Source of the DNA: Pseudoflavonifractor sp. AF19-9AC
GTDB taxonomy: Bacteria > Bacillota > Clostridia > Oscillospirales > Oscillospiraceae
Direction: 5' to 3'
Length of the DNA: 64,000 bases
Assembly: GCF_003478995.1 (NCBI RefSeq)
Contig: NZ_QUGI01000005.1
Span: 70,976-134,975 of the forward strand
Each line of letters opens with the position of its first letter. The first letter of the stretch is position 1. This document shows, piece after piece, positions 1 through 8,387 of this stretch. Made by a program: the position numbers and the translations under genes. The notes under the pieces are model-generated. The model was not told where the DNA came from, did not search any database, and saw only the letters and a list, made by a program, of their open reading frames with translations.

Positions 1-57
1 CGGGGCGTGTTGTTTTGACCGAAAATTAAGGGAAACGAGCGAAAAAGCCCGGAAAAC

Positions 58-255
58 TCAGCCGCCCATGAGGGAGTTCAGCAGGTCGTCAGCGGCGTCG
101 CCCACCACGTCCTGGGCCACATTGATGGCGTAGTGATACTCGCAGTAGCCGTCCTTATAGACTTCCTTGTCACACTCCTTGCAGTGGGAGGAGCCGCAGG
201 CGGTGAGGCTGGCCACAGCAGCCAGGGAAACGATCAGAACCATCAGTTTTTTCAT
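58..255 (-). CDS. Small Cys-rich predicted lipoprotein (65 aa), function unknown
   Basis: Predicted membrane-anchored lipoprotein. It starts Met-Lys-Lys, runs through a hydrophobic stretch and reaches an L-T-A-C lipobox, so Cys20 should be lipidated after signal peptidase II cleavage. The mature part carries HCKEC followed by CEYH, a CxxC...CxxH pattern that could hold one zinc ion, then a short helical tail. The start at 255 is chosen because AAGGAG lies 9 nt upstream; the in-frame ATG at 264 directly abuts that ribosome site. It lies downstream of the LRR/SLH gene on the same strand. No family recognised. Confidence 0.75.
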   Translation of the reverse strand: MKKLMVLIVSLAAVASLTACGSSHCKECDKEVYKDGYCEYHYAINVAQDVVGDAADDLLNSLMGG

Positions 256-291
256 GAAAGACATCTCCTTATTCTCTCTTTTTTGTTTTTG

Positions 292-317
292 GGAATATTT
301 AATTGGAATATTTAATT
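292..317. repeat. Perfect tandem 13-bp duplication
   Basis: GGAATATTTAATT occurs at 292-304 and again, immediately adjacent, at 305-317. The second copy contains the stop codon of the LRR/SLH gene (TTA on the plus strand at 312-314). It looks like a recent slippage duplication; no function is evident. Confidence 0.8.
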
Positions 318-1781
318 TGCCATCTGCTTCCACAGACAGTAAATCACGTCGCTGCGGGGGCAGCTGCGGCCGGCCTGGAAGGCCAGTCCGTCGGTGAGGC
401 CGGCGTTCCGGGCCCAGTTCACGGCGGCGGAGGACCAGTCGCTGCCCACCAGGGAGTCCCCGGCGGCCCGGCACAGGAAGGTGAAAATCTGGTTGTAGGC
501 CAGGGGAAGGTCAGGGCCGAAGGAGTCGGCGCTCACGCCGCTGGTAATGCCCTGCTGGGCAGCCCACAGCACGGGGAGGTAGTAGTACTGGCCGGGATCG
601 GACACGTCCTTGAAGGGGGAGACGGTGGAGGTGGGCTGGGGGGAGCCGGCGGCCCGCCACAGGAAGGTGACGGCCTGGGCTCGGGTGACGGTGGCGGAGG
701 GGGAGAAGGTGGTGGCGGAGGTGCCGGCGGTGATGCCATGGTTCATGGCCCAGACCACCGCGTCGGCGTAGTAGTCGTTGGACATCACGTCGGTGAGATT
801 GGCCACGGGCTCGCTGAAGTGGACGTTGGCGCCGGTGAGATACTGGTTGTAGGAGCCCACCTTCAGCTTCATCCACTGCTGGAGGGTGCCGCCGTACCAC
901 ACGTCCTCCAGGGCGTAGCAGAACTGGAAGGCGCCCAGGCCGATTTCGGTGACGCTGGCGGGGATGGTGACGGTTTTCAGGTTGCGGCTGCTTTCAAAAG
1001 CGCCGCCGTGAATGGTGGTGACTCCTCTGGGAATGGAGACCTCCTCCAGGCTGCCGCAGTTGCTCAGGGTGCGGGTGGGGATGGCAGTGAGGAAGCCGGG
1101 CAGGTGTACGTCGGTGAGCTTATAGCAGTAATTGAAGGTGCCGGCACCGATCTCAGTGATGCTGTCGGGCAGGTAGGCGCTGACCAGATCTTCGCAGCCG
1201 TGGAACACCATGTCCCCCAGCTGGGTAACGCCGTCGGGCAGGGTGACAGAGGTCAGACCGGAGTTGCAGAAGGCCATGTCGTCAATGAATTTCACCGTGC
1301 CGGGAATGGTGAGGTCGGTGAGGGATTCACAGTAGGAGAACATCTCCCTGGGGATGGTGGTCACGCCCCGGCCGATGACCACGCTGGTCAGAGCGTCGCA
1401 GCTGGTAAAAGCCTGCTTGCCCACCGAGGTGACGCTGTCGGGGATGACCACGCTGGTGAGAAATTCACAGTCGTAAAAAGCCTGATCGCCGATGGAGGTG
1501 ACGGTGTTGGGGATGGTGACCTGCTCCAGCTTGGCCCGGGTCAAGCCGCTGCGGAAGGCCCCCTTGCCGATGGCAGTGACGGGGACGCCGTAAATTTCCG
1601 AGGGGATGTCCACCCGGGAGGCGGACAGGTCGCAGCCGGTGATGGTGCCGGTGTTGGCGTTGAAGTAGATCTTGCCGCCCTCCACTTCATAGCTGATGCT
1701 GGCGGCCTGGGCGGTCACTGCCATGCCCAGACACAGGGCCAGGGTCAGGACCAGGGACAAAAGCCGACGTGTTTTTTTCAT
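312..1781 (-). CDS. Secreted BspA-type leucine-rich-repeat protein with C-terminal SLH domains (489 aa)
   Basis: Predicted cell-surface protein. A signal peptide (Lys-Lys start, hydrophobic core, A-Q-A-A cleavage region near residue 26) is followed by about 12 LRR_5 repeats (roughly residues 60-320) of the form 'TSIGDQAFYDC ... LTSVVIPDSVTSV', the BspA-like repeat associated with adhesion. Three S-layer-homology segments follow (about 330-489), recognisable by YADAVVWAMNHGITAG and FSPSATVTRAQAV; SLH domains normally bind pyruvylated secondary wall polymer. The last SLH unit is degenerate. The 580 nt upstream contain no gene. Its partner or substrate cannot be told from sequence. Confidence 0.88.
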   Translation of the reverse strand: MKKTRRLLSLVLTLALCLGMAVTAQAASISYEVEGGKIYFNANTGTITGCDLSASRVDIPSEIYGVPVTAIGKGAFRSGLTRAKLEQVTIPNTVTSIGDQAFYDCEFLTSVVIPDSVTSVGKQAFTSCDALTSVVIGRGVTTIPREMFSYCESLTDLTIPGTVKFIDDMAFCNSGLTSVTLPDGVTQLGDMVFHGCEDLVSAYLPDSITEIGAGTFNYCYKLTDVHLPGFLTAIPTRTLSNCGSLEEVSIPRGVTTIHGGAFESSRNLKTVTIPASVTEIGLGAFQFCYALEDVWYGGTLQQWMKLKVGSYNQYLTGANVHFSEPVANLTDVMSNDYYADAVVWAMNHGITAGTSATTFSPSATVTRAQAVTFLWRAAGSPQPTSTVSPFKDVSDPGQYYYLPVLWAAQQGITSGVSADSFGPDLPLAYNQIFTFLCRAAGDSLVGSDWSSAAVNWARNAGLTDGLAFQAGRSCPRSDVIYCLWKQMAN

Positions 1782-2239
1782 AGATACCGCTCCTTTTCAA
1801 CACAAACTTGCTTTCGGATGGATGGGGCGGAAGCCCTTTTCCGTTCCTTCTGGTATAGAGTGCCGGTTCGCCCGCCGCCGGTTTTATAAAACTTGAAAAA
1901 TTTTTAAATTATTTTTCAGCCGCCCGCCGGCAGCCTCCCCGCCCTCCGGCTTACATCGTAGAGTGCCGGGAGGGAACCAAACGGTTTTAAAAACCATAAC
2001 ATTTTTTAACAATGAAATGCAGGACGCCCAGGGGGCGGAAAAAGGTGCTGCATTTTTACCAATTGTAGATCGAAACAGGGGAAAAAGCACCCGGAAGACA
2101 AAAATTTTTGCCCTGCTTCAAAACCCCCAAAAAGCGGAGGGTTGGGAAATACCTCCAAACCTAAAAAGTCAAAACTTTTATGGGATAAATCTTTGAAAAT
2201 CGCATATTTTGTGAACAAACTTTGGTGTTTTTGTAAATA
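1782..2239. other. Non-coding stretch between divergent LRR/SLH and hsp20 genes
   Basis: No credible gene in this roughly 460-base stretch. It must hold the leftward promoter of the LRR/SLH gene and, at its right edge, the hsp20 promoter. It is visibly more A+T-rich than the flanking genes from about 1980 onward. I could not identify a confident -35/-10 pair. Confidence 0.5.
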
Positions 2240-2266
2240 TTAGCACTCGTCGATTGACAGTGCTAA
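2240..2266. promoter_or_regulatory. CIRCE-like heat-shock operator upstream of hsp20
   Basis: TTAGCACTC at 2240-2248, nine spacer bases, then CAGTGCTAA at 2258-2266. The HrcA/CIRCE consensus is TTAGCACTC-N9-GAGTGCTAA, so only one base of the right arm differs. It lies 97 nt before the Hsp20 start, in the expected place for HrcA repression of a chaperone gene. Confidence 0.88.
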
Positions 2267-2362
2267 TTTCTGGTGCTATAACAGAGGTGTTCCAAGAGAG
2301 AGGAGCAAAAAGAGCTCCTCCCGCAGGGCAAAAGATAAGTGCTATGAATGGAGGAATGACTT

Positions 2363-2806
2363 ATGTTGCCCAGCATGTTTGGTGAGAATTTGTTCGATGA
2401 ATTTTTCGATGATAATTTTGGGATGCTCCCCATGTGGAATGGCCGCAATCCCTTGTATGGCAAGCACGCCAAGAACCTGATGAAGACCGATGTGCGGGAG
2501 ACCGAGGACACCTACGAGGTGGACATTGACCTGCCCGGCTTCAAGAAGGACGAGATTAGCGTGGACCTGGAGGACGGCTACCTGACCATCCGTGCCGCCA
2601 AGGGCCTAGATAAGGACGAGAAGGACAAGAAAGGCAAGTACATCCGCCAGGAGCGTTACGCCGGCGCCTGCAGCCGGAGCTTCTACGTGGGCGATGTGGA
2701 GGCCGAGGATGTGACCGCCAAGTACGGGGACGGTATCCTGAAGCTGTCCATGCCCAAGCAGGCCAAGAAGGAACTGCCCAAGAGTTCCACCATTGCCATC
2801 GGATAA
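2363..2806 (+). CDS. hsp20: Small heat-shock protein, Hsp20 / alpha-crystallin family (147 aa)
   Basis: ATP-independent holdase chaperone that binds unfolding cytosolic proteins. The alpha-crystallin domain spans about residues 36-140: it opens with TDVRETEDTYEVDIDLPGF, contains the beta-strand region DEISVDLEDGYLTI and ends with the family-typical A-x-Y-x-(D/N)-G-(I/V)-L motif (AKYGDGILKLSMPK). The N-terminal arm has FGENLFDEFFDD. Length is normal. GGAGG sits 8 nt before the ATG. A CIRCE-like operator lies upstream and a strong terminator follows, so this is probably a one-gene, HrcA-controlled stress unit. Confidence 0.95.
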   Translation: MLPSMFGENLFDEFFDDNFGMLPMWNGRNPLYGKHAKNLMKTDVRETEDTYEVDIDLPGFKKDEISVDLEDGYLTIRAAKGLDKDEKDKKGKYIRQERYAGACSRSFYVGDVEAEDVTAKYGDGILKLSMPKQAKKELPKSSTIAIG

Positions 2807-2817
2807 CCAAAATACAA

Positions 2818-2857
2818 CAAAAGGGGCGTCTCCGCTGCGGCGGAGACGCCCCTTTTG
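2818..2857 (+). terminator. Rho-independent terminator of hsp20
   Basis: An 18-bp perfect stem (2818-2835 pairing with 2840-2857) with loop TGCG. The 3' arm ends in CCCCTTTTG, so the T-run is inside the stem. Confidence 0.85.
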
Positions 2858-3076
2858 TTCCAAAGCCCCTGTTTTTATGAAAAACTGACCTGATCAGACG
2901 AAGTGTTTCCTTTTGCCCGGAAATGGCAGGAAAAAGTGGAGCCTGCCCCTTGCATCCTGCCCCGGTGCTCTCTATAATAGCAGCGTAACGACAACCAAAA
3001 GGCTTCCGTTCGACGGACCAAAGGGCCCAGCCGGACCGCAGGCAAAGAATCAGAGGAAAATGCGGGTTTAAAAGCG

Positions 3077-4438
3077 ATGAAGCAGCAAGTAACAGCCTCC
3101 CGAGAGGACATCTTCCAAACCTATTCCGTCCCCAAGGCGCTGCGGGTGATGATTGTCCCGGCAGTGACCAGTCAGCTCATTGTGCTGATTTACAACATGG
3201 CGGACACCTTTTTTGTGGGGCAGACGGGCAACCCCTACATGGTGGCCAGCACCTCCCTCATTCTGCCGGTGTTCAATATCACCCTCTGCCTGGCCGGCCT
3301 TGCGGGCATCGGCGGCGGCGCGCTCATTGCCCGGCTGCTGGGCCAGAAGCAGGTGGAGGAGGCCCGACGGGCCGCCACCTTCTCCCTGTATCTGGGGGCG
3401 GCCATTGCGGCGCTGTTTTCTCTGGGTATGGCCCTCTTTATGGAGCCCATCCTGGCCCTTTTGGGGGCGGGAGACAACACCTACGCCTACGCCCGGCAGT
3501 ACGCCCTGTGCGTCATTGTCACCGGAGGTATCCCCACGGTGCTCTCCAACGTGCTGTCCAACCTGCTGCGCAGCATCGGCCGGTCCAAGGAGGCCGGGGC
3601 GGGCATCATTCTGGGCGGACTTCTGAACATCGCCCTGGACCCTCTCTTTATGTTTGTGCTGATGCCTGACGGCCAGGAGGTGCTGGGCGCCGGCGTGGCC
3701 ACCTGCCTGTCAAACTGTGTCGCCTGCCTGTTTTTCCTGGTGGTAGTAATCCGCATGGGAAAGGACTCCATCATCACCTTTAGCCCCCGGGTGGGGCTGG
3801 CCCGGCGGAGCAGCATTGCCGCCGTGTTTGCGGTGGGTCTGCCCTCAGCCATTACCACCTTCCTCTTTGACCTGGACTATGTCATCATCGACAAGCTGAT
3901 GGTGTCCTACGGGGACCTGGCTCTGGCCGCCATCGGAATTGTGCTGAAGGTGGAGCGCTTCCCCCTGAATGTGGGCATCGGTATCTGCCAGGGCATGATG
4001 CCCCTGGTGGCCTACAACTACGCGGCGGGGAACAAGCAGCGGATGGAGGACACCATCCGCCTCTCCCGGGGGCTGGGCCTTGTCATTGCGGCGGTCAGCG
4101 TGGTCCTTTACGAGCTGTTTGCGGTGCAGTTTTCCCACCTCTTTATCTCCGACACCCAAACGGTGGAGATGGCCTCCCAGTTTCTGCGGATTCGGGTGCT
4201 GGCCACGCCCCTGATGTTTCTGAGCTTCTTTACCGTCTACCTGTTCCAGGCCTTCGGAAAGGGACACATCTCCCTGTTCCTGGGGGTGACCCGGTGGGTG
4301 GTATTCAACATCCCCATGCTCTTCCTGCTCAACTCCATTTTTGGGATGTACGGTATTGTGTGGTCCCAGGCCACCGCGGATATACTGACGGTGGCGCTGT
4401 CCTTCTTTATGTACTTTAAATGTAAGCCGAGGCTTTAA
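3077..4438 (+). CDS. MATE-family multidrug/sodium antiporter (453 aa)
   Basis: Inner-membrane exporter of the MATE family (NorM/MepA-like), about 12 membrane helices. The N-terminal half has the typical YNMADTFFVGQTG and LAGIGGGALIARLLGQ segments, and the C-terminal half repeats the fold. Length is standard. The ribosome site is unusual: no SD stands directly before this ATG, but GAGGAA precedes an ATG at 3060 that reads four codons (Met-Arg-Val-stop) and ends 5 nt before the real start. The gene is monocistronic and followed by a strong terminator. Substrate (cationic drugs, dyes or a metabolite) cannot be inferred. Confidence 0.93.
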   Translation: MKQQVTASREDIFQTYSVPKALRVMIVPAVTSQLIVLIYNMADTFFVGQTGNPYMVASTSLILPVFNITLCLAGLAGIGGGALIARLLGQKQVEEARRAATFSLYLGAAIAALFSLGMALFMEPILALLGAGDNTYAYARQYALCVIVTGGIPTVLSNVLSNLLRSIGRSKEAGAGIILGGLLNIALDPLFMFVLMPDGQEVLGAGVATCLSNCVACLFFLVVVIRMGKDSIITFSPRVGLARRSSIAAVFAVGLPSAITTFLFDLDYVIIDKLMVSYGDLALAAIGIVLKVERFPLNVGIGICQGMMPLVAYNYAAGNKQRMEDTIRLSRGLGLVIAAVSVVLYELFAVQFSHLFISDTQTVEMASQFLRIRVLATPLMFLSFFTVYLFQAFGKGHISLFLGVTRWVVFNIPMLFLLNSIFGMYGIVWSQATADILTVALSFFMYFKCKPRL

Positions 4439-4447
4439 CGCAATTTG

Positions 4448-4485
4448 CCCCGGCCGCCTTTTCACAGGCGGCCGGGGGGGTTTTT
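4448..4485 (+). terminator. Terminator of the MATE gene
   Basis: CCCCGGCCGCC (4448-4458) pairs with GGCGGCCGGGG (4467-4477) across an 8-nt loop, followed by GGG and TTTTT. Confidence 0.88.
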
Positions 4486-4496
4486 GAAAACGGGGG

Positions 4497-5267
4497 TCAC
4501 AGTGTGGCCAGCAGGTCCTCCACCCGGGTGCAGCGGCGGGGAAAGCGGCGGCGCAGGTCCTCCACCGCGTTTTCCATGATGTAGGGCGTGCCCACCACCT
4601 CCAGCATAGGCAGGTCGTTGTAGTTGTCCCCGATGGCCATGACCTCCTCCGGGGCAATGCCCATGGCGGCGCACAGGGCCCGGATGCCCGTCCCCTTGTC
4701 CGCCAGGGTGAAGTCCAGCCACGTTTCGCCCGCCACCGCCGCCTGAAAGTGGGCGCGCCACTTGGGGGCCAGCAGGGGCTCCACCTCGGCGGCCGTCCGG
4801 CGGCAGTAGGCGGACACCTTCACCATGTCCTCGGGGATGTCCTCCGGCCGGTCGGCCAGGGCCACCCGGTTGCCCACGAAGTACCGGACGTGATCCACTA
4901 CGTCGGGCTTTTTGGGACAGAGATAGCTGGTGTTTACGCCGGAGACCAGTACCTCGCACTGGTCCAGGGCCAGGATGTCCCTGCACAGCGCCTCGGCCAG
5001 AGTGCGGTCCATGGCCGTCTTGGCCAGCAGGGGGCCGGGATTGCCGGGGCCGAAGACCACGGCGCCGTTTTCGCATACGTAGTAGAGCCGGTCTGCCACC
5101 GGCCGAAACAGCCGCCGCAGGCTGCTGTACTGCCGCCCGCTGGCGGGACAAAAGGGAATGCCCTTGGCCGCCAGGCGGTCAATCTCCTCAAACACCCGGG
5201 GAGAGATCTGAGTCTCATCCCCGTGGAGCAGGGTGCCGTCAATGTCACATGCAATGAGTCGAATCAT
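4497..5267 (-). CDS. Cof-type HAD phosphatase (256 aa)
   Basis: Haloacid-dehalogenase hydrolase of the Cof (IIB) subfamily, which dephosphorylates small phosphosugars or cofactors. Motif I is ACDIDGTLL (nucleophile Asp8, acid/base Asp10), motif II is PASGR, and motifs III/IV are DKGTGIR and GDNYNDLPML; a C2B cap lies between them. The ATG overlaps the stop codon of the preceding beta-phosphoglucomutase-like gene in an ATGA junction, so translation is probably coupled. It is the last gene of the operon binding protein - kinase - regulator - HAD - HAD, which suggests a role in handling the compound sensed by that system. Confidence 0.9.
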   Translation of the reverse strand: MIRLIACDIDGTLLHGDETQISPRVFEEIDRLAAKGIPFCPASGRQYSSLRRLFRPVADRLYYVCENGAVVFGPGNPGPLLAKTAMDRTLAEALCRDILALDQCEVLVSGVNTSYLCPKKPDVVDHVRYFVGNRVALADRPEDIPEDMVKVSAYCRRTAAEVEPLLAPKWRAHFQAAVAGETWLDFTLADKGTGIRALCAAMGIAPEEVMAIGDNYNDLPMLEVVGTPYIMENAVEDLRRRFPRRCTRVEDLLATL

Positions 5268-5923
5268 AATTGATTTGCTTCCTCCAGTGGGGGACACTGT
5301 TCCAGCAGCTGGGACAGCGTCTCCAGATTCCAGTCGCCCAGGCCGGCCTGAGCCGCCGGGCCCATGGCGGCGGCGGGCATCCCCGCTGCATGAATGGCCT
5401 GCACGCCGGCCACGGCGTCGTCCACCCCCATGCAGTCCCCCGGGTCCAACCCCAGGGACTCTGCCGCCTTGAAAAATACCTCCGGGTGGGGCTTGGAGTG
5501 GGTGACGGTGTTTCCGTCCGCTCCCCCGTCCAGCAGCTTCCCCAGTCCGGTTTTTTCCAGAATGAGGGGGGCGTTCTTGCTGGCGGAGGCCAGTCCAAGA
5601 CGATAGCCCCGCTGCCGCAGGGTGGTGAGCACCCGGACCGTCTCCTCCGACAGGTCCGCCGGAGTGAGACGCGCCAGCATGGAGCGGTAGGTGTTGTTTT
5701 TTTCCTCCGCCAGGCAGAGCTTTTCCTCCGGGGTGTAGGAGCGGGGGCTGCCCTCCAGCACGATGTCCAGACTGTCCATGCGGGACACTCCCCGGCACCG
5801 GTCCCCCTGGGCCTGGTCAAAGGGGATGCCCAACCGGTCGGCCAGAGCCTTCCAGGCCTGAAAGTGGAATTGCTCCGTGGACAGGAGCACCCCGTCCAGG
5901 TCAAACAAAATGCCCTTGATCAC
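5264..5923 (-). CDS. pgmB: Beta-phosphoglucomutase-like HAD hydrolase (219 aa)
   Basis: HAD-superfamily protein closest to beta-phosphoglucomutase, which interconverts beta-glucose-1-phosphate and glucose-6-phosphate. It has LFDLDGVLLST (Asp8/Asp10), the hallmark CRGVSRMDSL segment of the helical cap (substrate-binding Arg), LASASKN for motif II and SKPHPEVF plus GVDDAVAGVQAI for motifs III/IV. The start is GTG at 5923, with AAGGAGG 8 nt upstream; a longer reading from TTG at 5941 would place that ribosome site inside the gene. It follows the response regulator by 14 nt. A plain sugar-phosphatase role is the main alternative. Confidence 0.85.
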   Translation of the reverse strand: MIKGILFDLDGVLLSTEQFHFQAWKALADRLGIPFDQAQGDRCRGVSRMDSLDIVLEGSPRSYTPEEKLCLAEEKNNTYRSMLARLTPADLSEETVRVLTTLRQRGYRLGLASASKNAPLILEKTGLGKLLDGGADGNTVTHSKPHPEVFFKAAESLGLDPGDCMGVDDAVAGVQAIHAAGMPAAAMGPAAQAGLGDWNLETLSQLLEQCPPLEEANQL

Positions 5924-5937
5924 AGACGAAGCCTCCT

Positions 5938-6684
5938 TCAACGACAGGTGTCCTGGAATTCCGACGGGCTCATCCCCACCACCTTTTTAAAGGTGGCGGA
6001 GAAGTAGGTGATGTCCCGGTAGCCCACCTGCTCGGCGATCTCATAGACCTTCAGCCGGCAGTCCCGCAGCAGCTCCATGGCCTTGTGGATGCGGTAGCGG
6101 GTGAGGTAATTCAAAATGGTGTAGTCTGTCTCCTTGCGGAACAGGTGGCTCAGATGGCTCTCGCTGAGCCCCAGGTGCTGGGCGATGGTCCCCACGGAGA
6201 TGTTCTGCTCCCCGTAGTGCTCGCCGATGTAGTCCATGGCCTGGAGGACGTACTTGCTCTTGTCCCCCTTCTTAAGGCCGGGCAGGGCGGGCTCCTGGGG
6301 CCGCTGGCCGGCCTCCATCCGGCGGCGCAGATTGGTCACCGCCTGCTCCAGCTCCCCATCGTGGAAGGGCTTGAGGAGAAAGTCCACCGCCCCCAGACGC
6401 AGGGCGCTCTGGGCGTAGGAGAAGCTGTCGTAGGCGGTGAGGATGATGACGTAGGCCTGATTGCCCCGCTCCCGCAGCTTTTCCAGCATCTGGATGCCGT
6501 CCATCCGGGGCATTTTCAGATCGGTGATGATGAGGGAGGGGTGGTAGCGCTCCACAGCCTCCAGGGCCTCCTCGCCGTCGGCGGACTCGCCCACCACCAC
6601 GCAGTCCAGGGCGGCCCAGTCCACCGCCAAGACTATGCCCTTGCGGATCATCTCCTCGTCTTCTACCACCAGTACCTTCAGCAT
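5938..6684 (-). CDS. AraC-type response regulator, YesN-like (248 aa)
   Basis: Cytosolic transcription regulator. The receiver domain (residues 1-120) has the acidic pair VEDEE, phospho-acceptor Asp55 in IITDLKMPRMDG, the Thr in ILTAYDSF and Lys in FLLKPF. The C-terminal AraC/XylS DNA-binding domain (about 148-246) ends in the family signature YRDITYFSATFKKVVGMSPSEF. Its start overlaps the end of the kinase gene by 7 nt, so the two form a cognate pair. The probable target is the divergent transporter operon at 9.65-14.65 kb. Confidence 0.93.
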   Translation of the reverse strand: MLKVLVVEDEEMIRKGIVLAVDWAALDCVVVGESADGEEALEAVERYHPSLIITDLKMPRMDGIQMLEKLRERGNQAYVIILTAYDSFSYAQSALRLGAVDFLLKPFHDGELEQAVTNLRRRMEAGQRPQEPALPGLKKGDKSKYVLQAMDYIGEHYGEQNISVGTIAQHLGLSESHLSHLFRKETDYTILNYLTRYRIHKAMELLRDCRLKVYEIAEQVGYRDITYFSATFKKVVGMSPSEFQDTCR

Positions 6685-8387
6685 GGTTCCTCCTCCTTTC
6701 GCAGGGGTAGGGTGGCGGTCACCTCCGTGCCCGGTCCATCCTCCCGCCGGTCCAGATAGAGCCCGTAGTCCGGGCCGTAGTGCTTTTTCAAAATGGTGTC
6801 CACGTTGTAAAGGCCCAGATGGCTTCGTCCGGCAGGCTCGCTGCTGCGCACATAGGGCCCCACCAGCTCCGGGGGCAGGCCCCGGCCGTTGTCTGTGACG
6901 GAGATACGCAGGGTATTGCCCTCCACCGCCCGCACCTGAACCCGAACCACGCCGTCCTCCACGCCGTCCAGACCGTGGAGGACGGCGTTTTCCACAATGG
7001 GCTGGAGAATCATTTTGGGCACCAGGCAGTCCTCCAGATCCGGGGGCAGGTCCACCTCAAACCGGCACCGGGCGGATAAGCGGATGGACTGAATCTCCAT
7101 GTAGCGGCGGAGAATTTCCACTTCCCGGCTCAGGGGGACGAACTCATCGGGGGAGATGCAGAAGCGGAGAATGTCCGCAAGGTCGGTGGACATGAGGGCC
7201 ACCTGGGGCACCTGATTGATTTTGCTGATCCACTTCATGGTGTCCAGGGTGTTGCACAGGAAGTGGGGGTTGAGCTGAGCCTGGAGCATGCGGATCTGGG
7301 CCTCATTGAGCTCCCGCTGGTTTTCCACTAGCTGCTCCTGGTTTCGCTTGAGGGCGGCCACCATGCCGTTGAAGCGCTGGGCCAGCTGGCCCAGCTCATC
7401 GTTCTGGCCGGGGGGCACGTATACGTTCAGGTTGTTCTGAACCACCTGGCCGATAGCGCCGTGCAGCCGCTGAATGGGGCGGAACATCTGCCGACTCAGG
7501 CGCAGGCTCATGAGAATGGAGAGGGCCACGCACACCAGGGCGCTGCCGCCGGTGACGGTGGTCAGCAGCCGCCGGGTACCGGGGTTCAGGGACTGGGGGT
7601 ACTGAAGCACCACATAGAGGCCCATCTCCTCCTGAAGGGCCACCCGGTAGGCGTAGGGGGTCCCCGACTGCCCCAGCGGCTCGCCCTTCAGAAGCTGCTC
7701 CCGCAGCAGGGGAGCCAGATCGTCGGTCAGGGAGGTCTGGGTGGCATAGACGGTGCGCCAGTAGGAGTTGAGTAAAAGCAGGTCATTTTGGGCCCCGTAG
7801 CTCCCCTCCAGAAGGCGGCTGAAGTCGCCACGGGTCATGGTGATGACCAGATAGCCCGCCGTCCCGTCTTCACCGTCGGGGATTCGGGCGGCCCCCTGAA
7901 AGAGCACGGCGCTGTTGCCCTCGCCGCCGTCCACCTGGGCAAAGACCAGGCTTTTGGCCTGCCGGGCGGCGTGGAGTACGCCCCAATGGGTGGGGAGCTG
8001 GGCGCCGAAGGGGGCGCTGCCGGTGGAGTAGAGACAGGTGCCGTCCCCGTTGAAGAGGTCAAAACGGGCGGCGGAGCGGCTGCCCTCGGTGGCGCTGTAC
8101 AGCTCACTGTAAACCATGCCGCTCTCTCCCTGGCCTCCGGCCAGGGCTGGGGCCACATAGGGGCTGGCCTGGAGGGCCAGGGCAGTCTGGCGGAAGCCGG
8201 CGTACAGACTGTCCAGGGTCTCCACCACCCGGCTCAGCTGCCCACGGCTCTCCTGGTCCGTCTGGCTGTCCAGACGGAGGCGGAAGACCTGCAGCAGCAT
8301 GGCCGAACACAGCAGCACCGGCACCAGGGAGGCCACCAGAAAGCCCACAAACAGCCGGGTGCGGAAGGAGTGGGTCACCTTCTTCAC
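6678..8387 (-). CDS. YesM-type sensor histidine kinase (569 aa)
   Basis: Membrane kinase of the LytS/YesM class. TM1 is near residues 12-34, followed by a roughly 240-residue extracytoplasmic sensor region, TM2 near 277-300, a HAMP linker, and the His_kinase domain with phospho-acceptor His in MLQAQLNPHFLCNTLDTMKW (about residue 375). The ATPase domain has the N-box VENAVLHG and G-box DNGRGLP. It overlaps both neighbours (4 nt with the binding protein upstream, 7 nt with the regulator downstream). The linked extracytoplasmic binding protein suggests the kinase senses ligand through that protein rather than only directly. Confidence 0.93.
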   Translation of the reverse strand: MKKVTHSFRTRLFVGFLVASLVPVLLCSAMLLQVFRLRLDSQTDQESRGQLSRVVETLDSLYAGFRQTALALQASPYVAPALAGGQGESGMVYSELYSATEGSRSAARFDLFNGDGTCLYSTGSAPFGAQLPTHWGVLHAARQAKSLVFAQVDGGEGNSAVLFQGAARIPDGEDGTAGYLVITMTRGDFSRLLEGSYGAQNDLLLLNSYWRTVYATQTSLTDDLAPLLREQLLKGEPLGQSGTPYAYRVALQEEMGLYVVLQYPQSLNPGTRRLLTTVTGGSALVCVALSILMSLRLSRQMFRPIQRLHGAIGQVVQNNLNVYVPPGQNDELGQLAQRFNGMVAALKRNQEQLVENQRELNEAQIRMLQAQLNPHFLCNTLDTMKWISKINQVPQVALMSTDLADILRFCISPDEFVPLSREVEILRRYMEIQSIRLSARCRFEVDLPPDLEDCLVPKMILQPIVENAVLHGLDGVEDGVVRVQVRAVEGNTLRISVTDNGRGLPPELVGPYVRSSEPAGRSHLGLYNVDTILKKHYGPDYGLYLDRREDGPGTEVTATLPLRKEEEPC

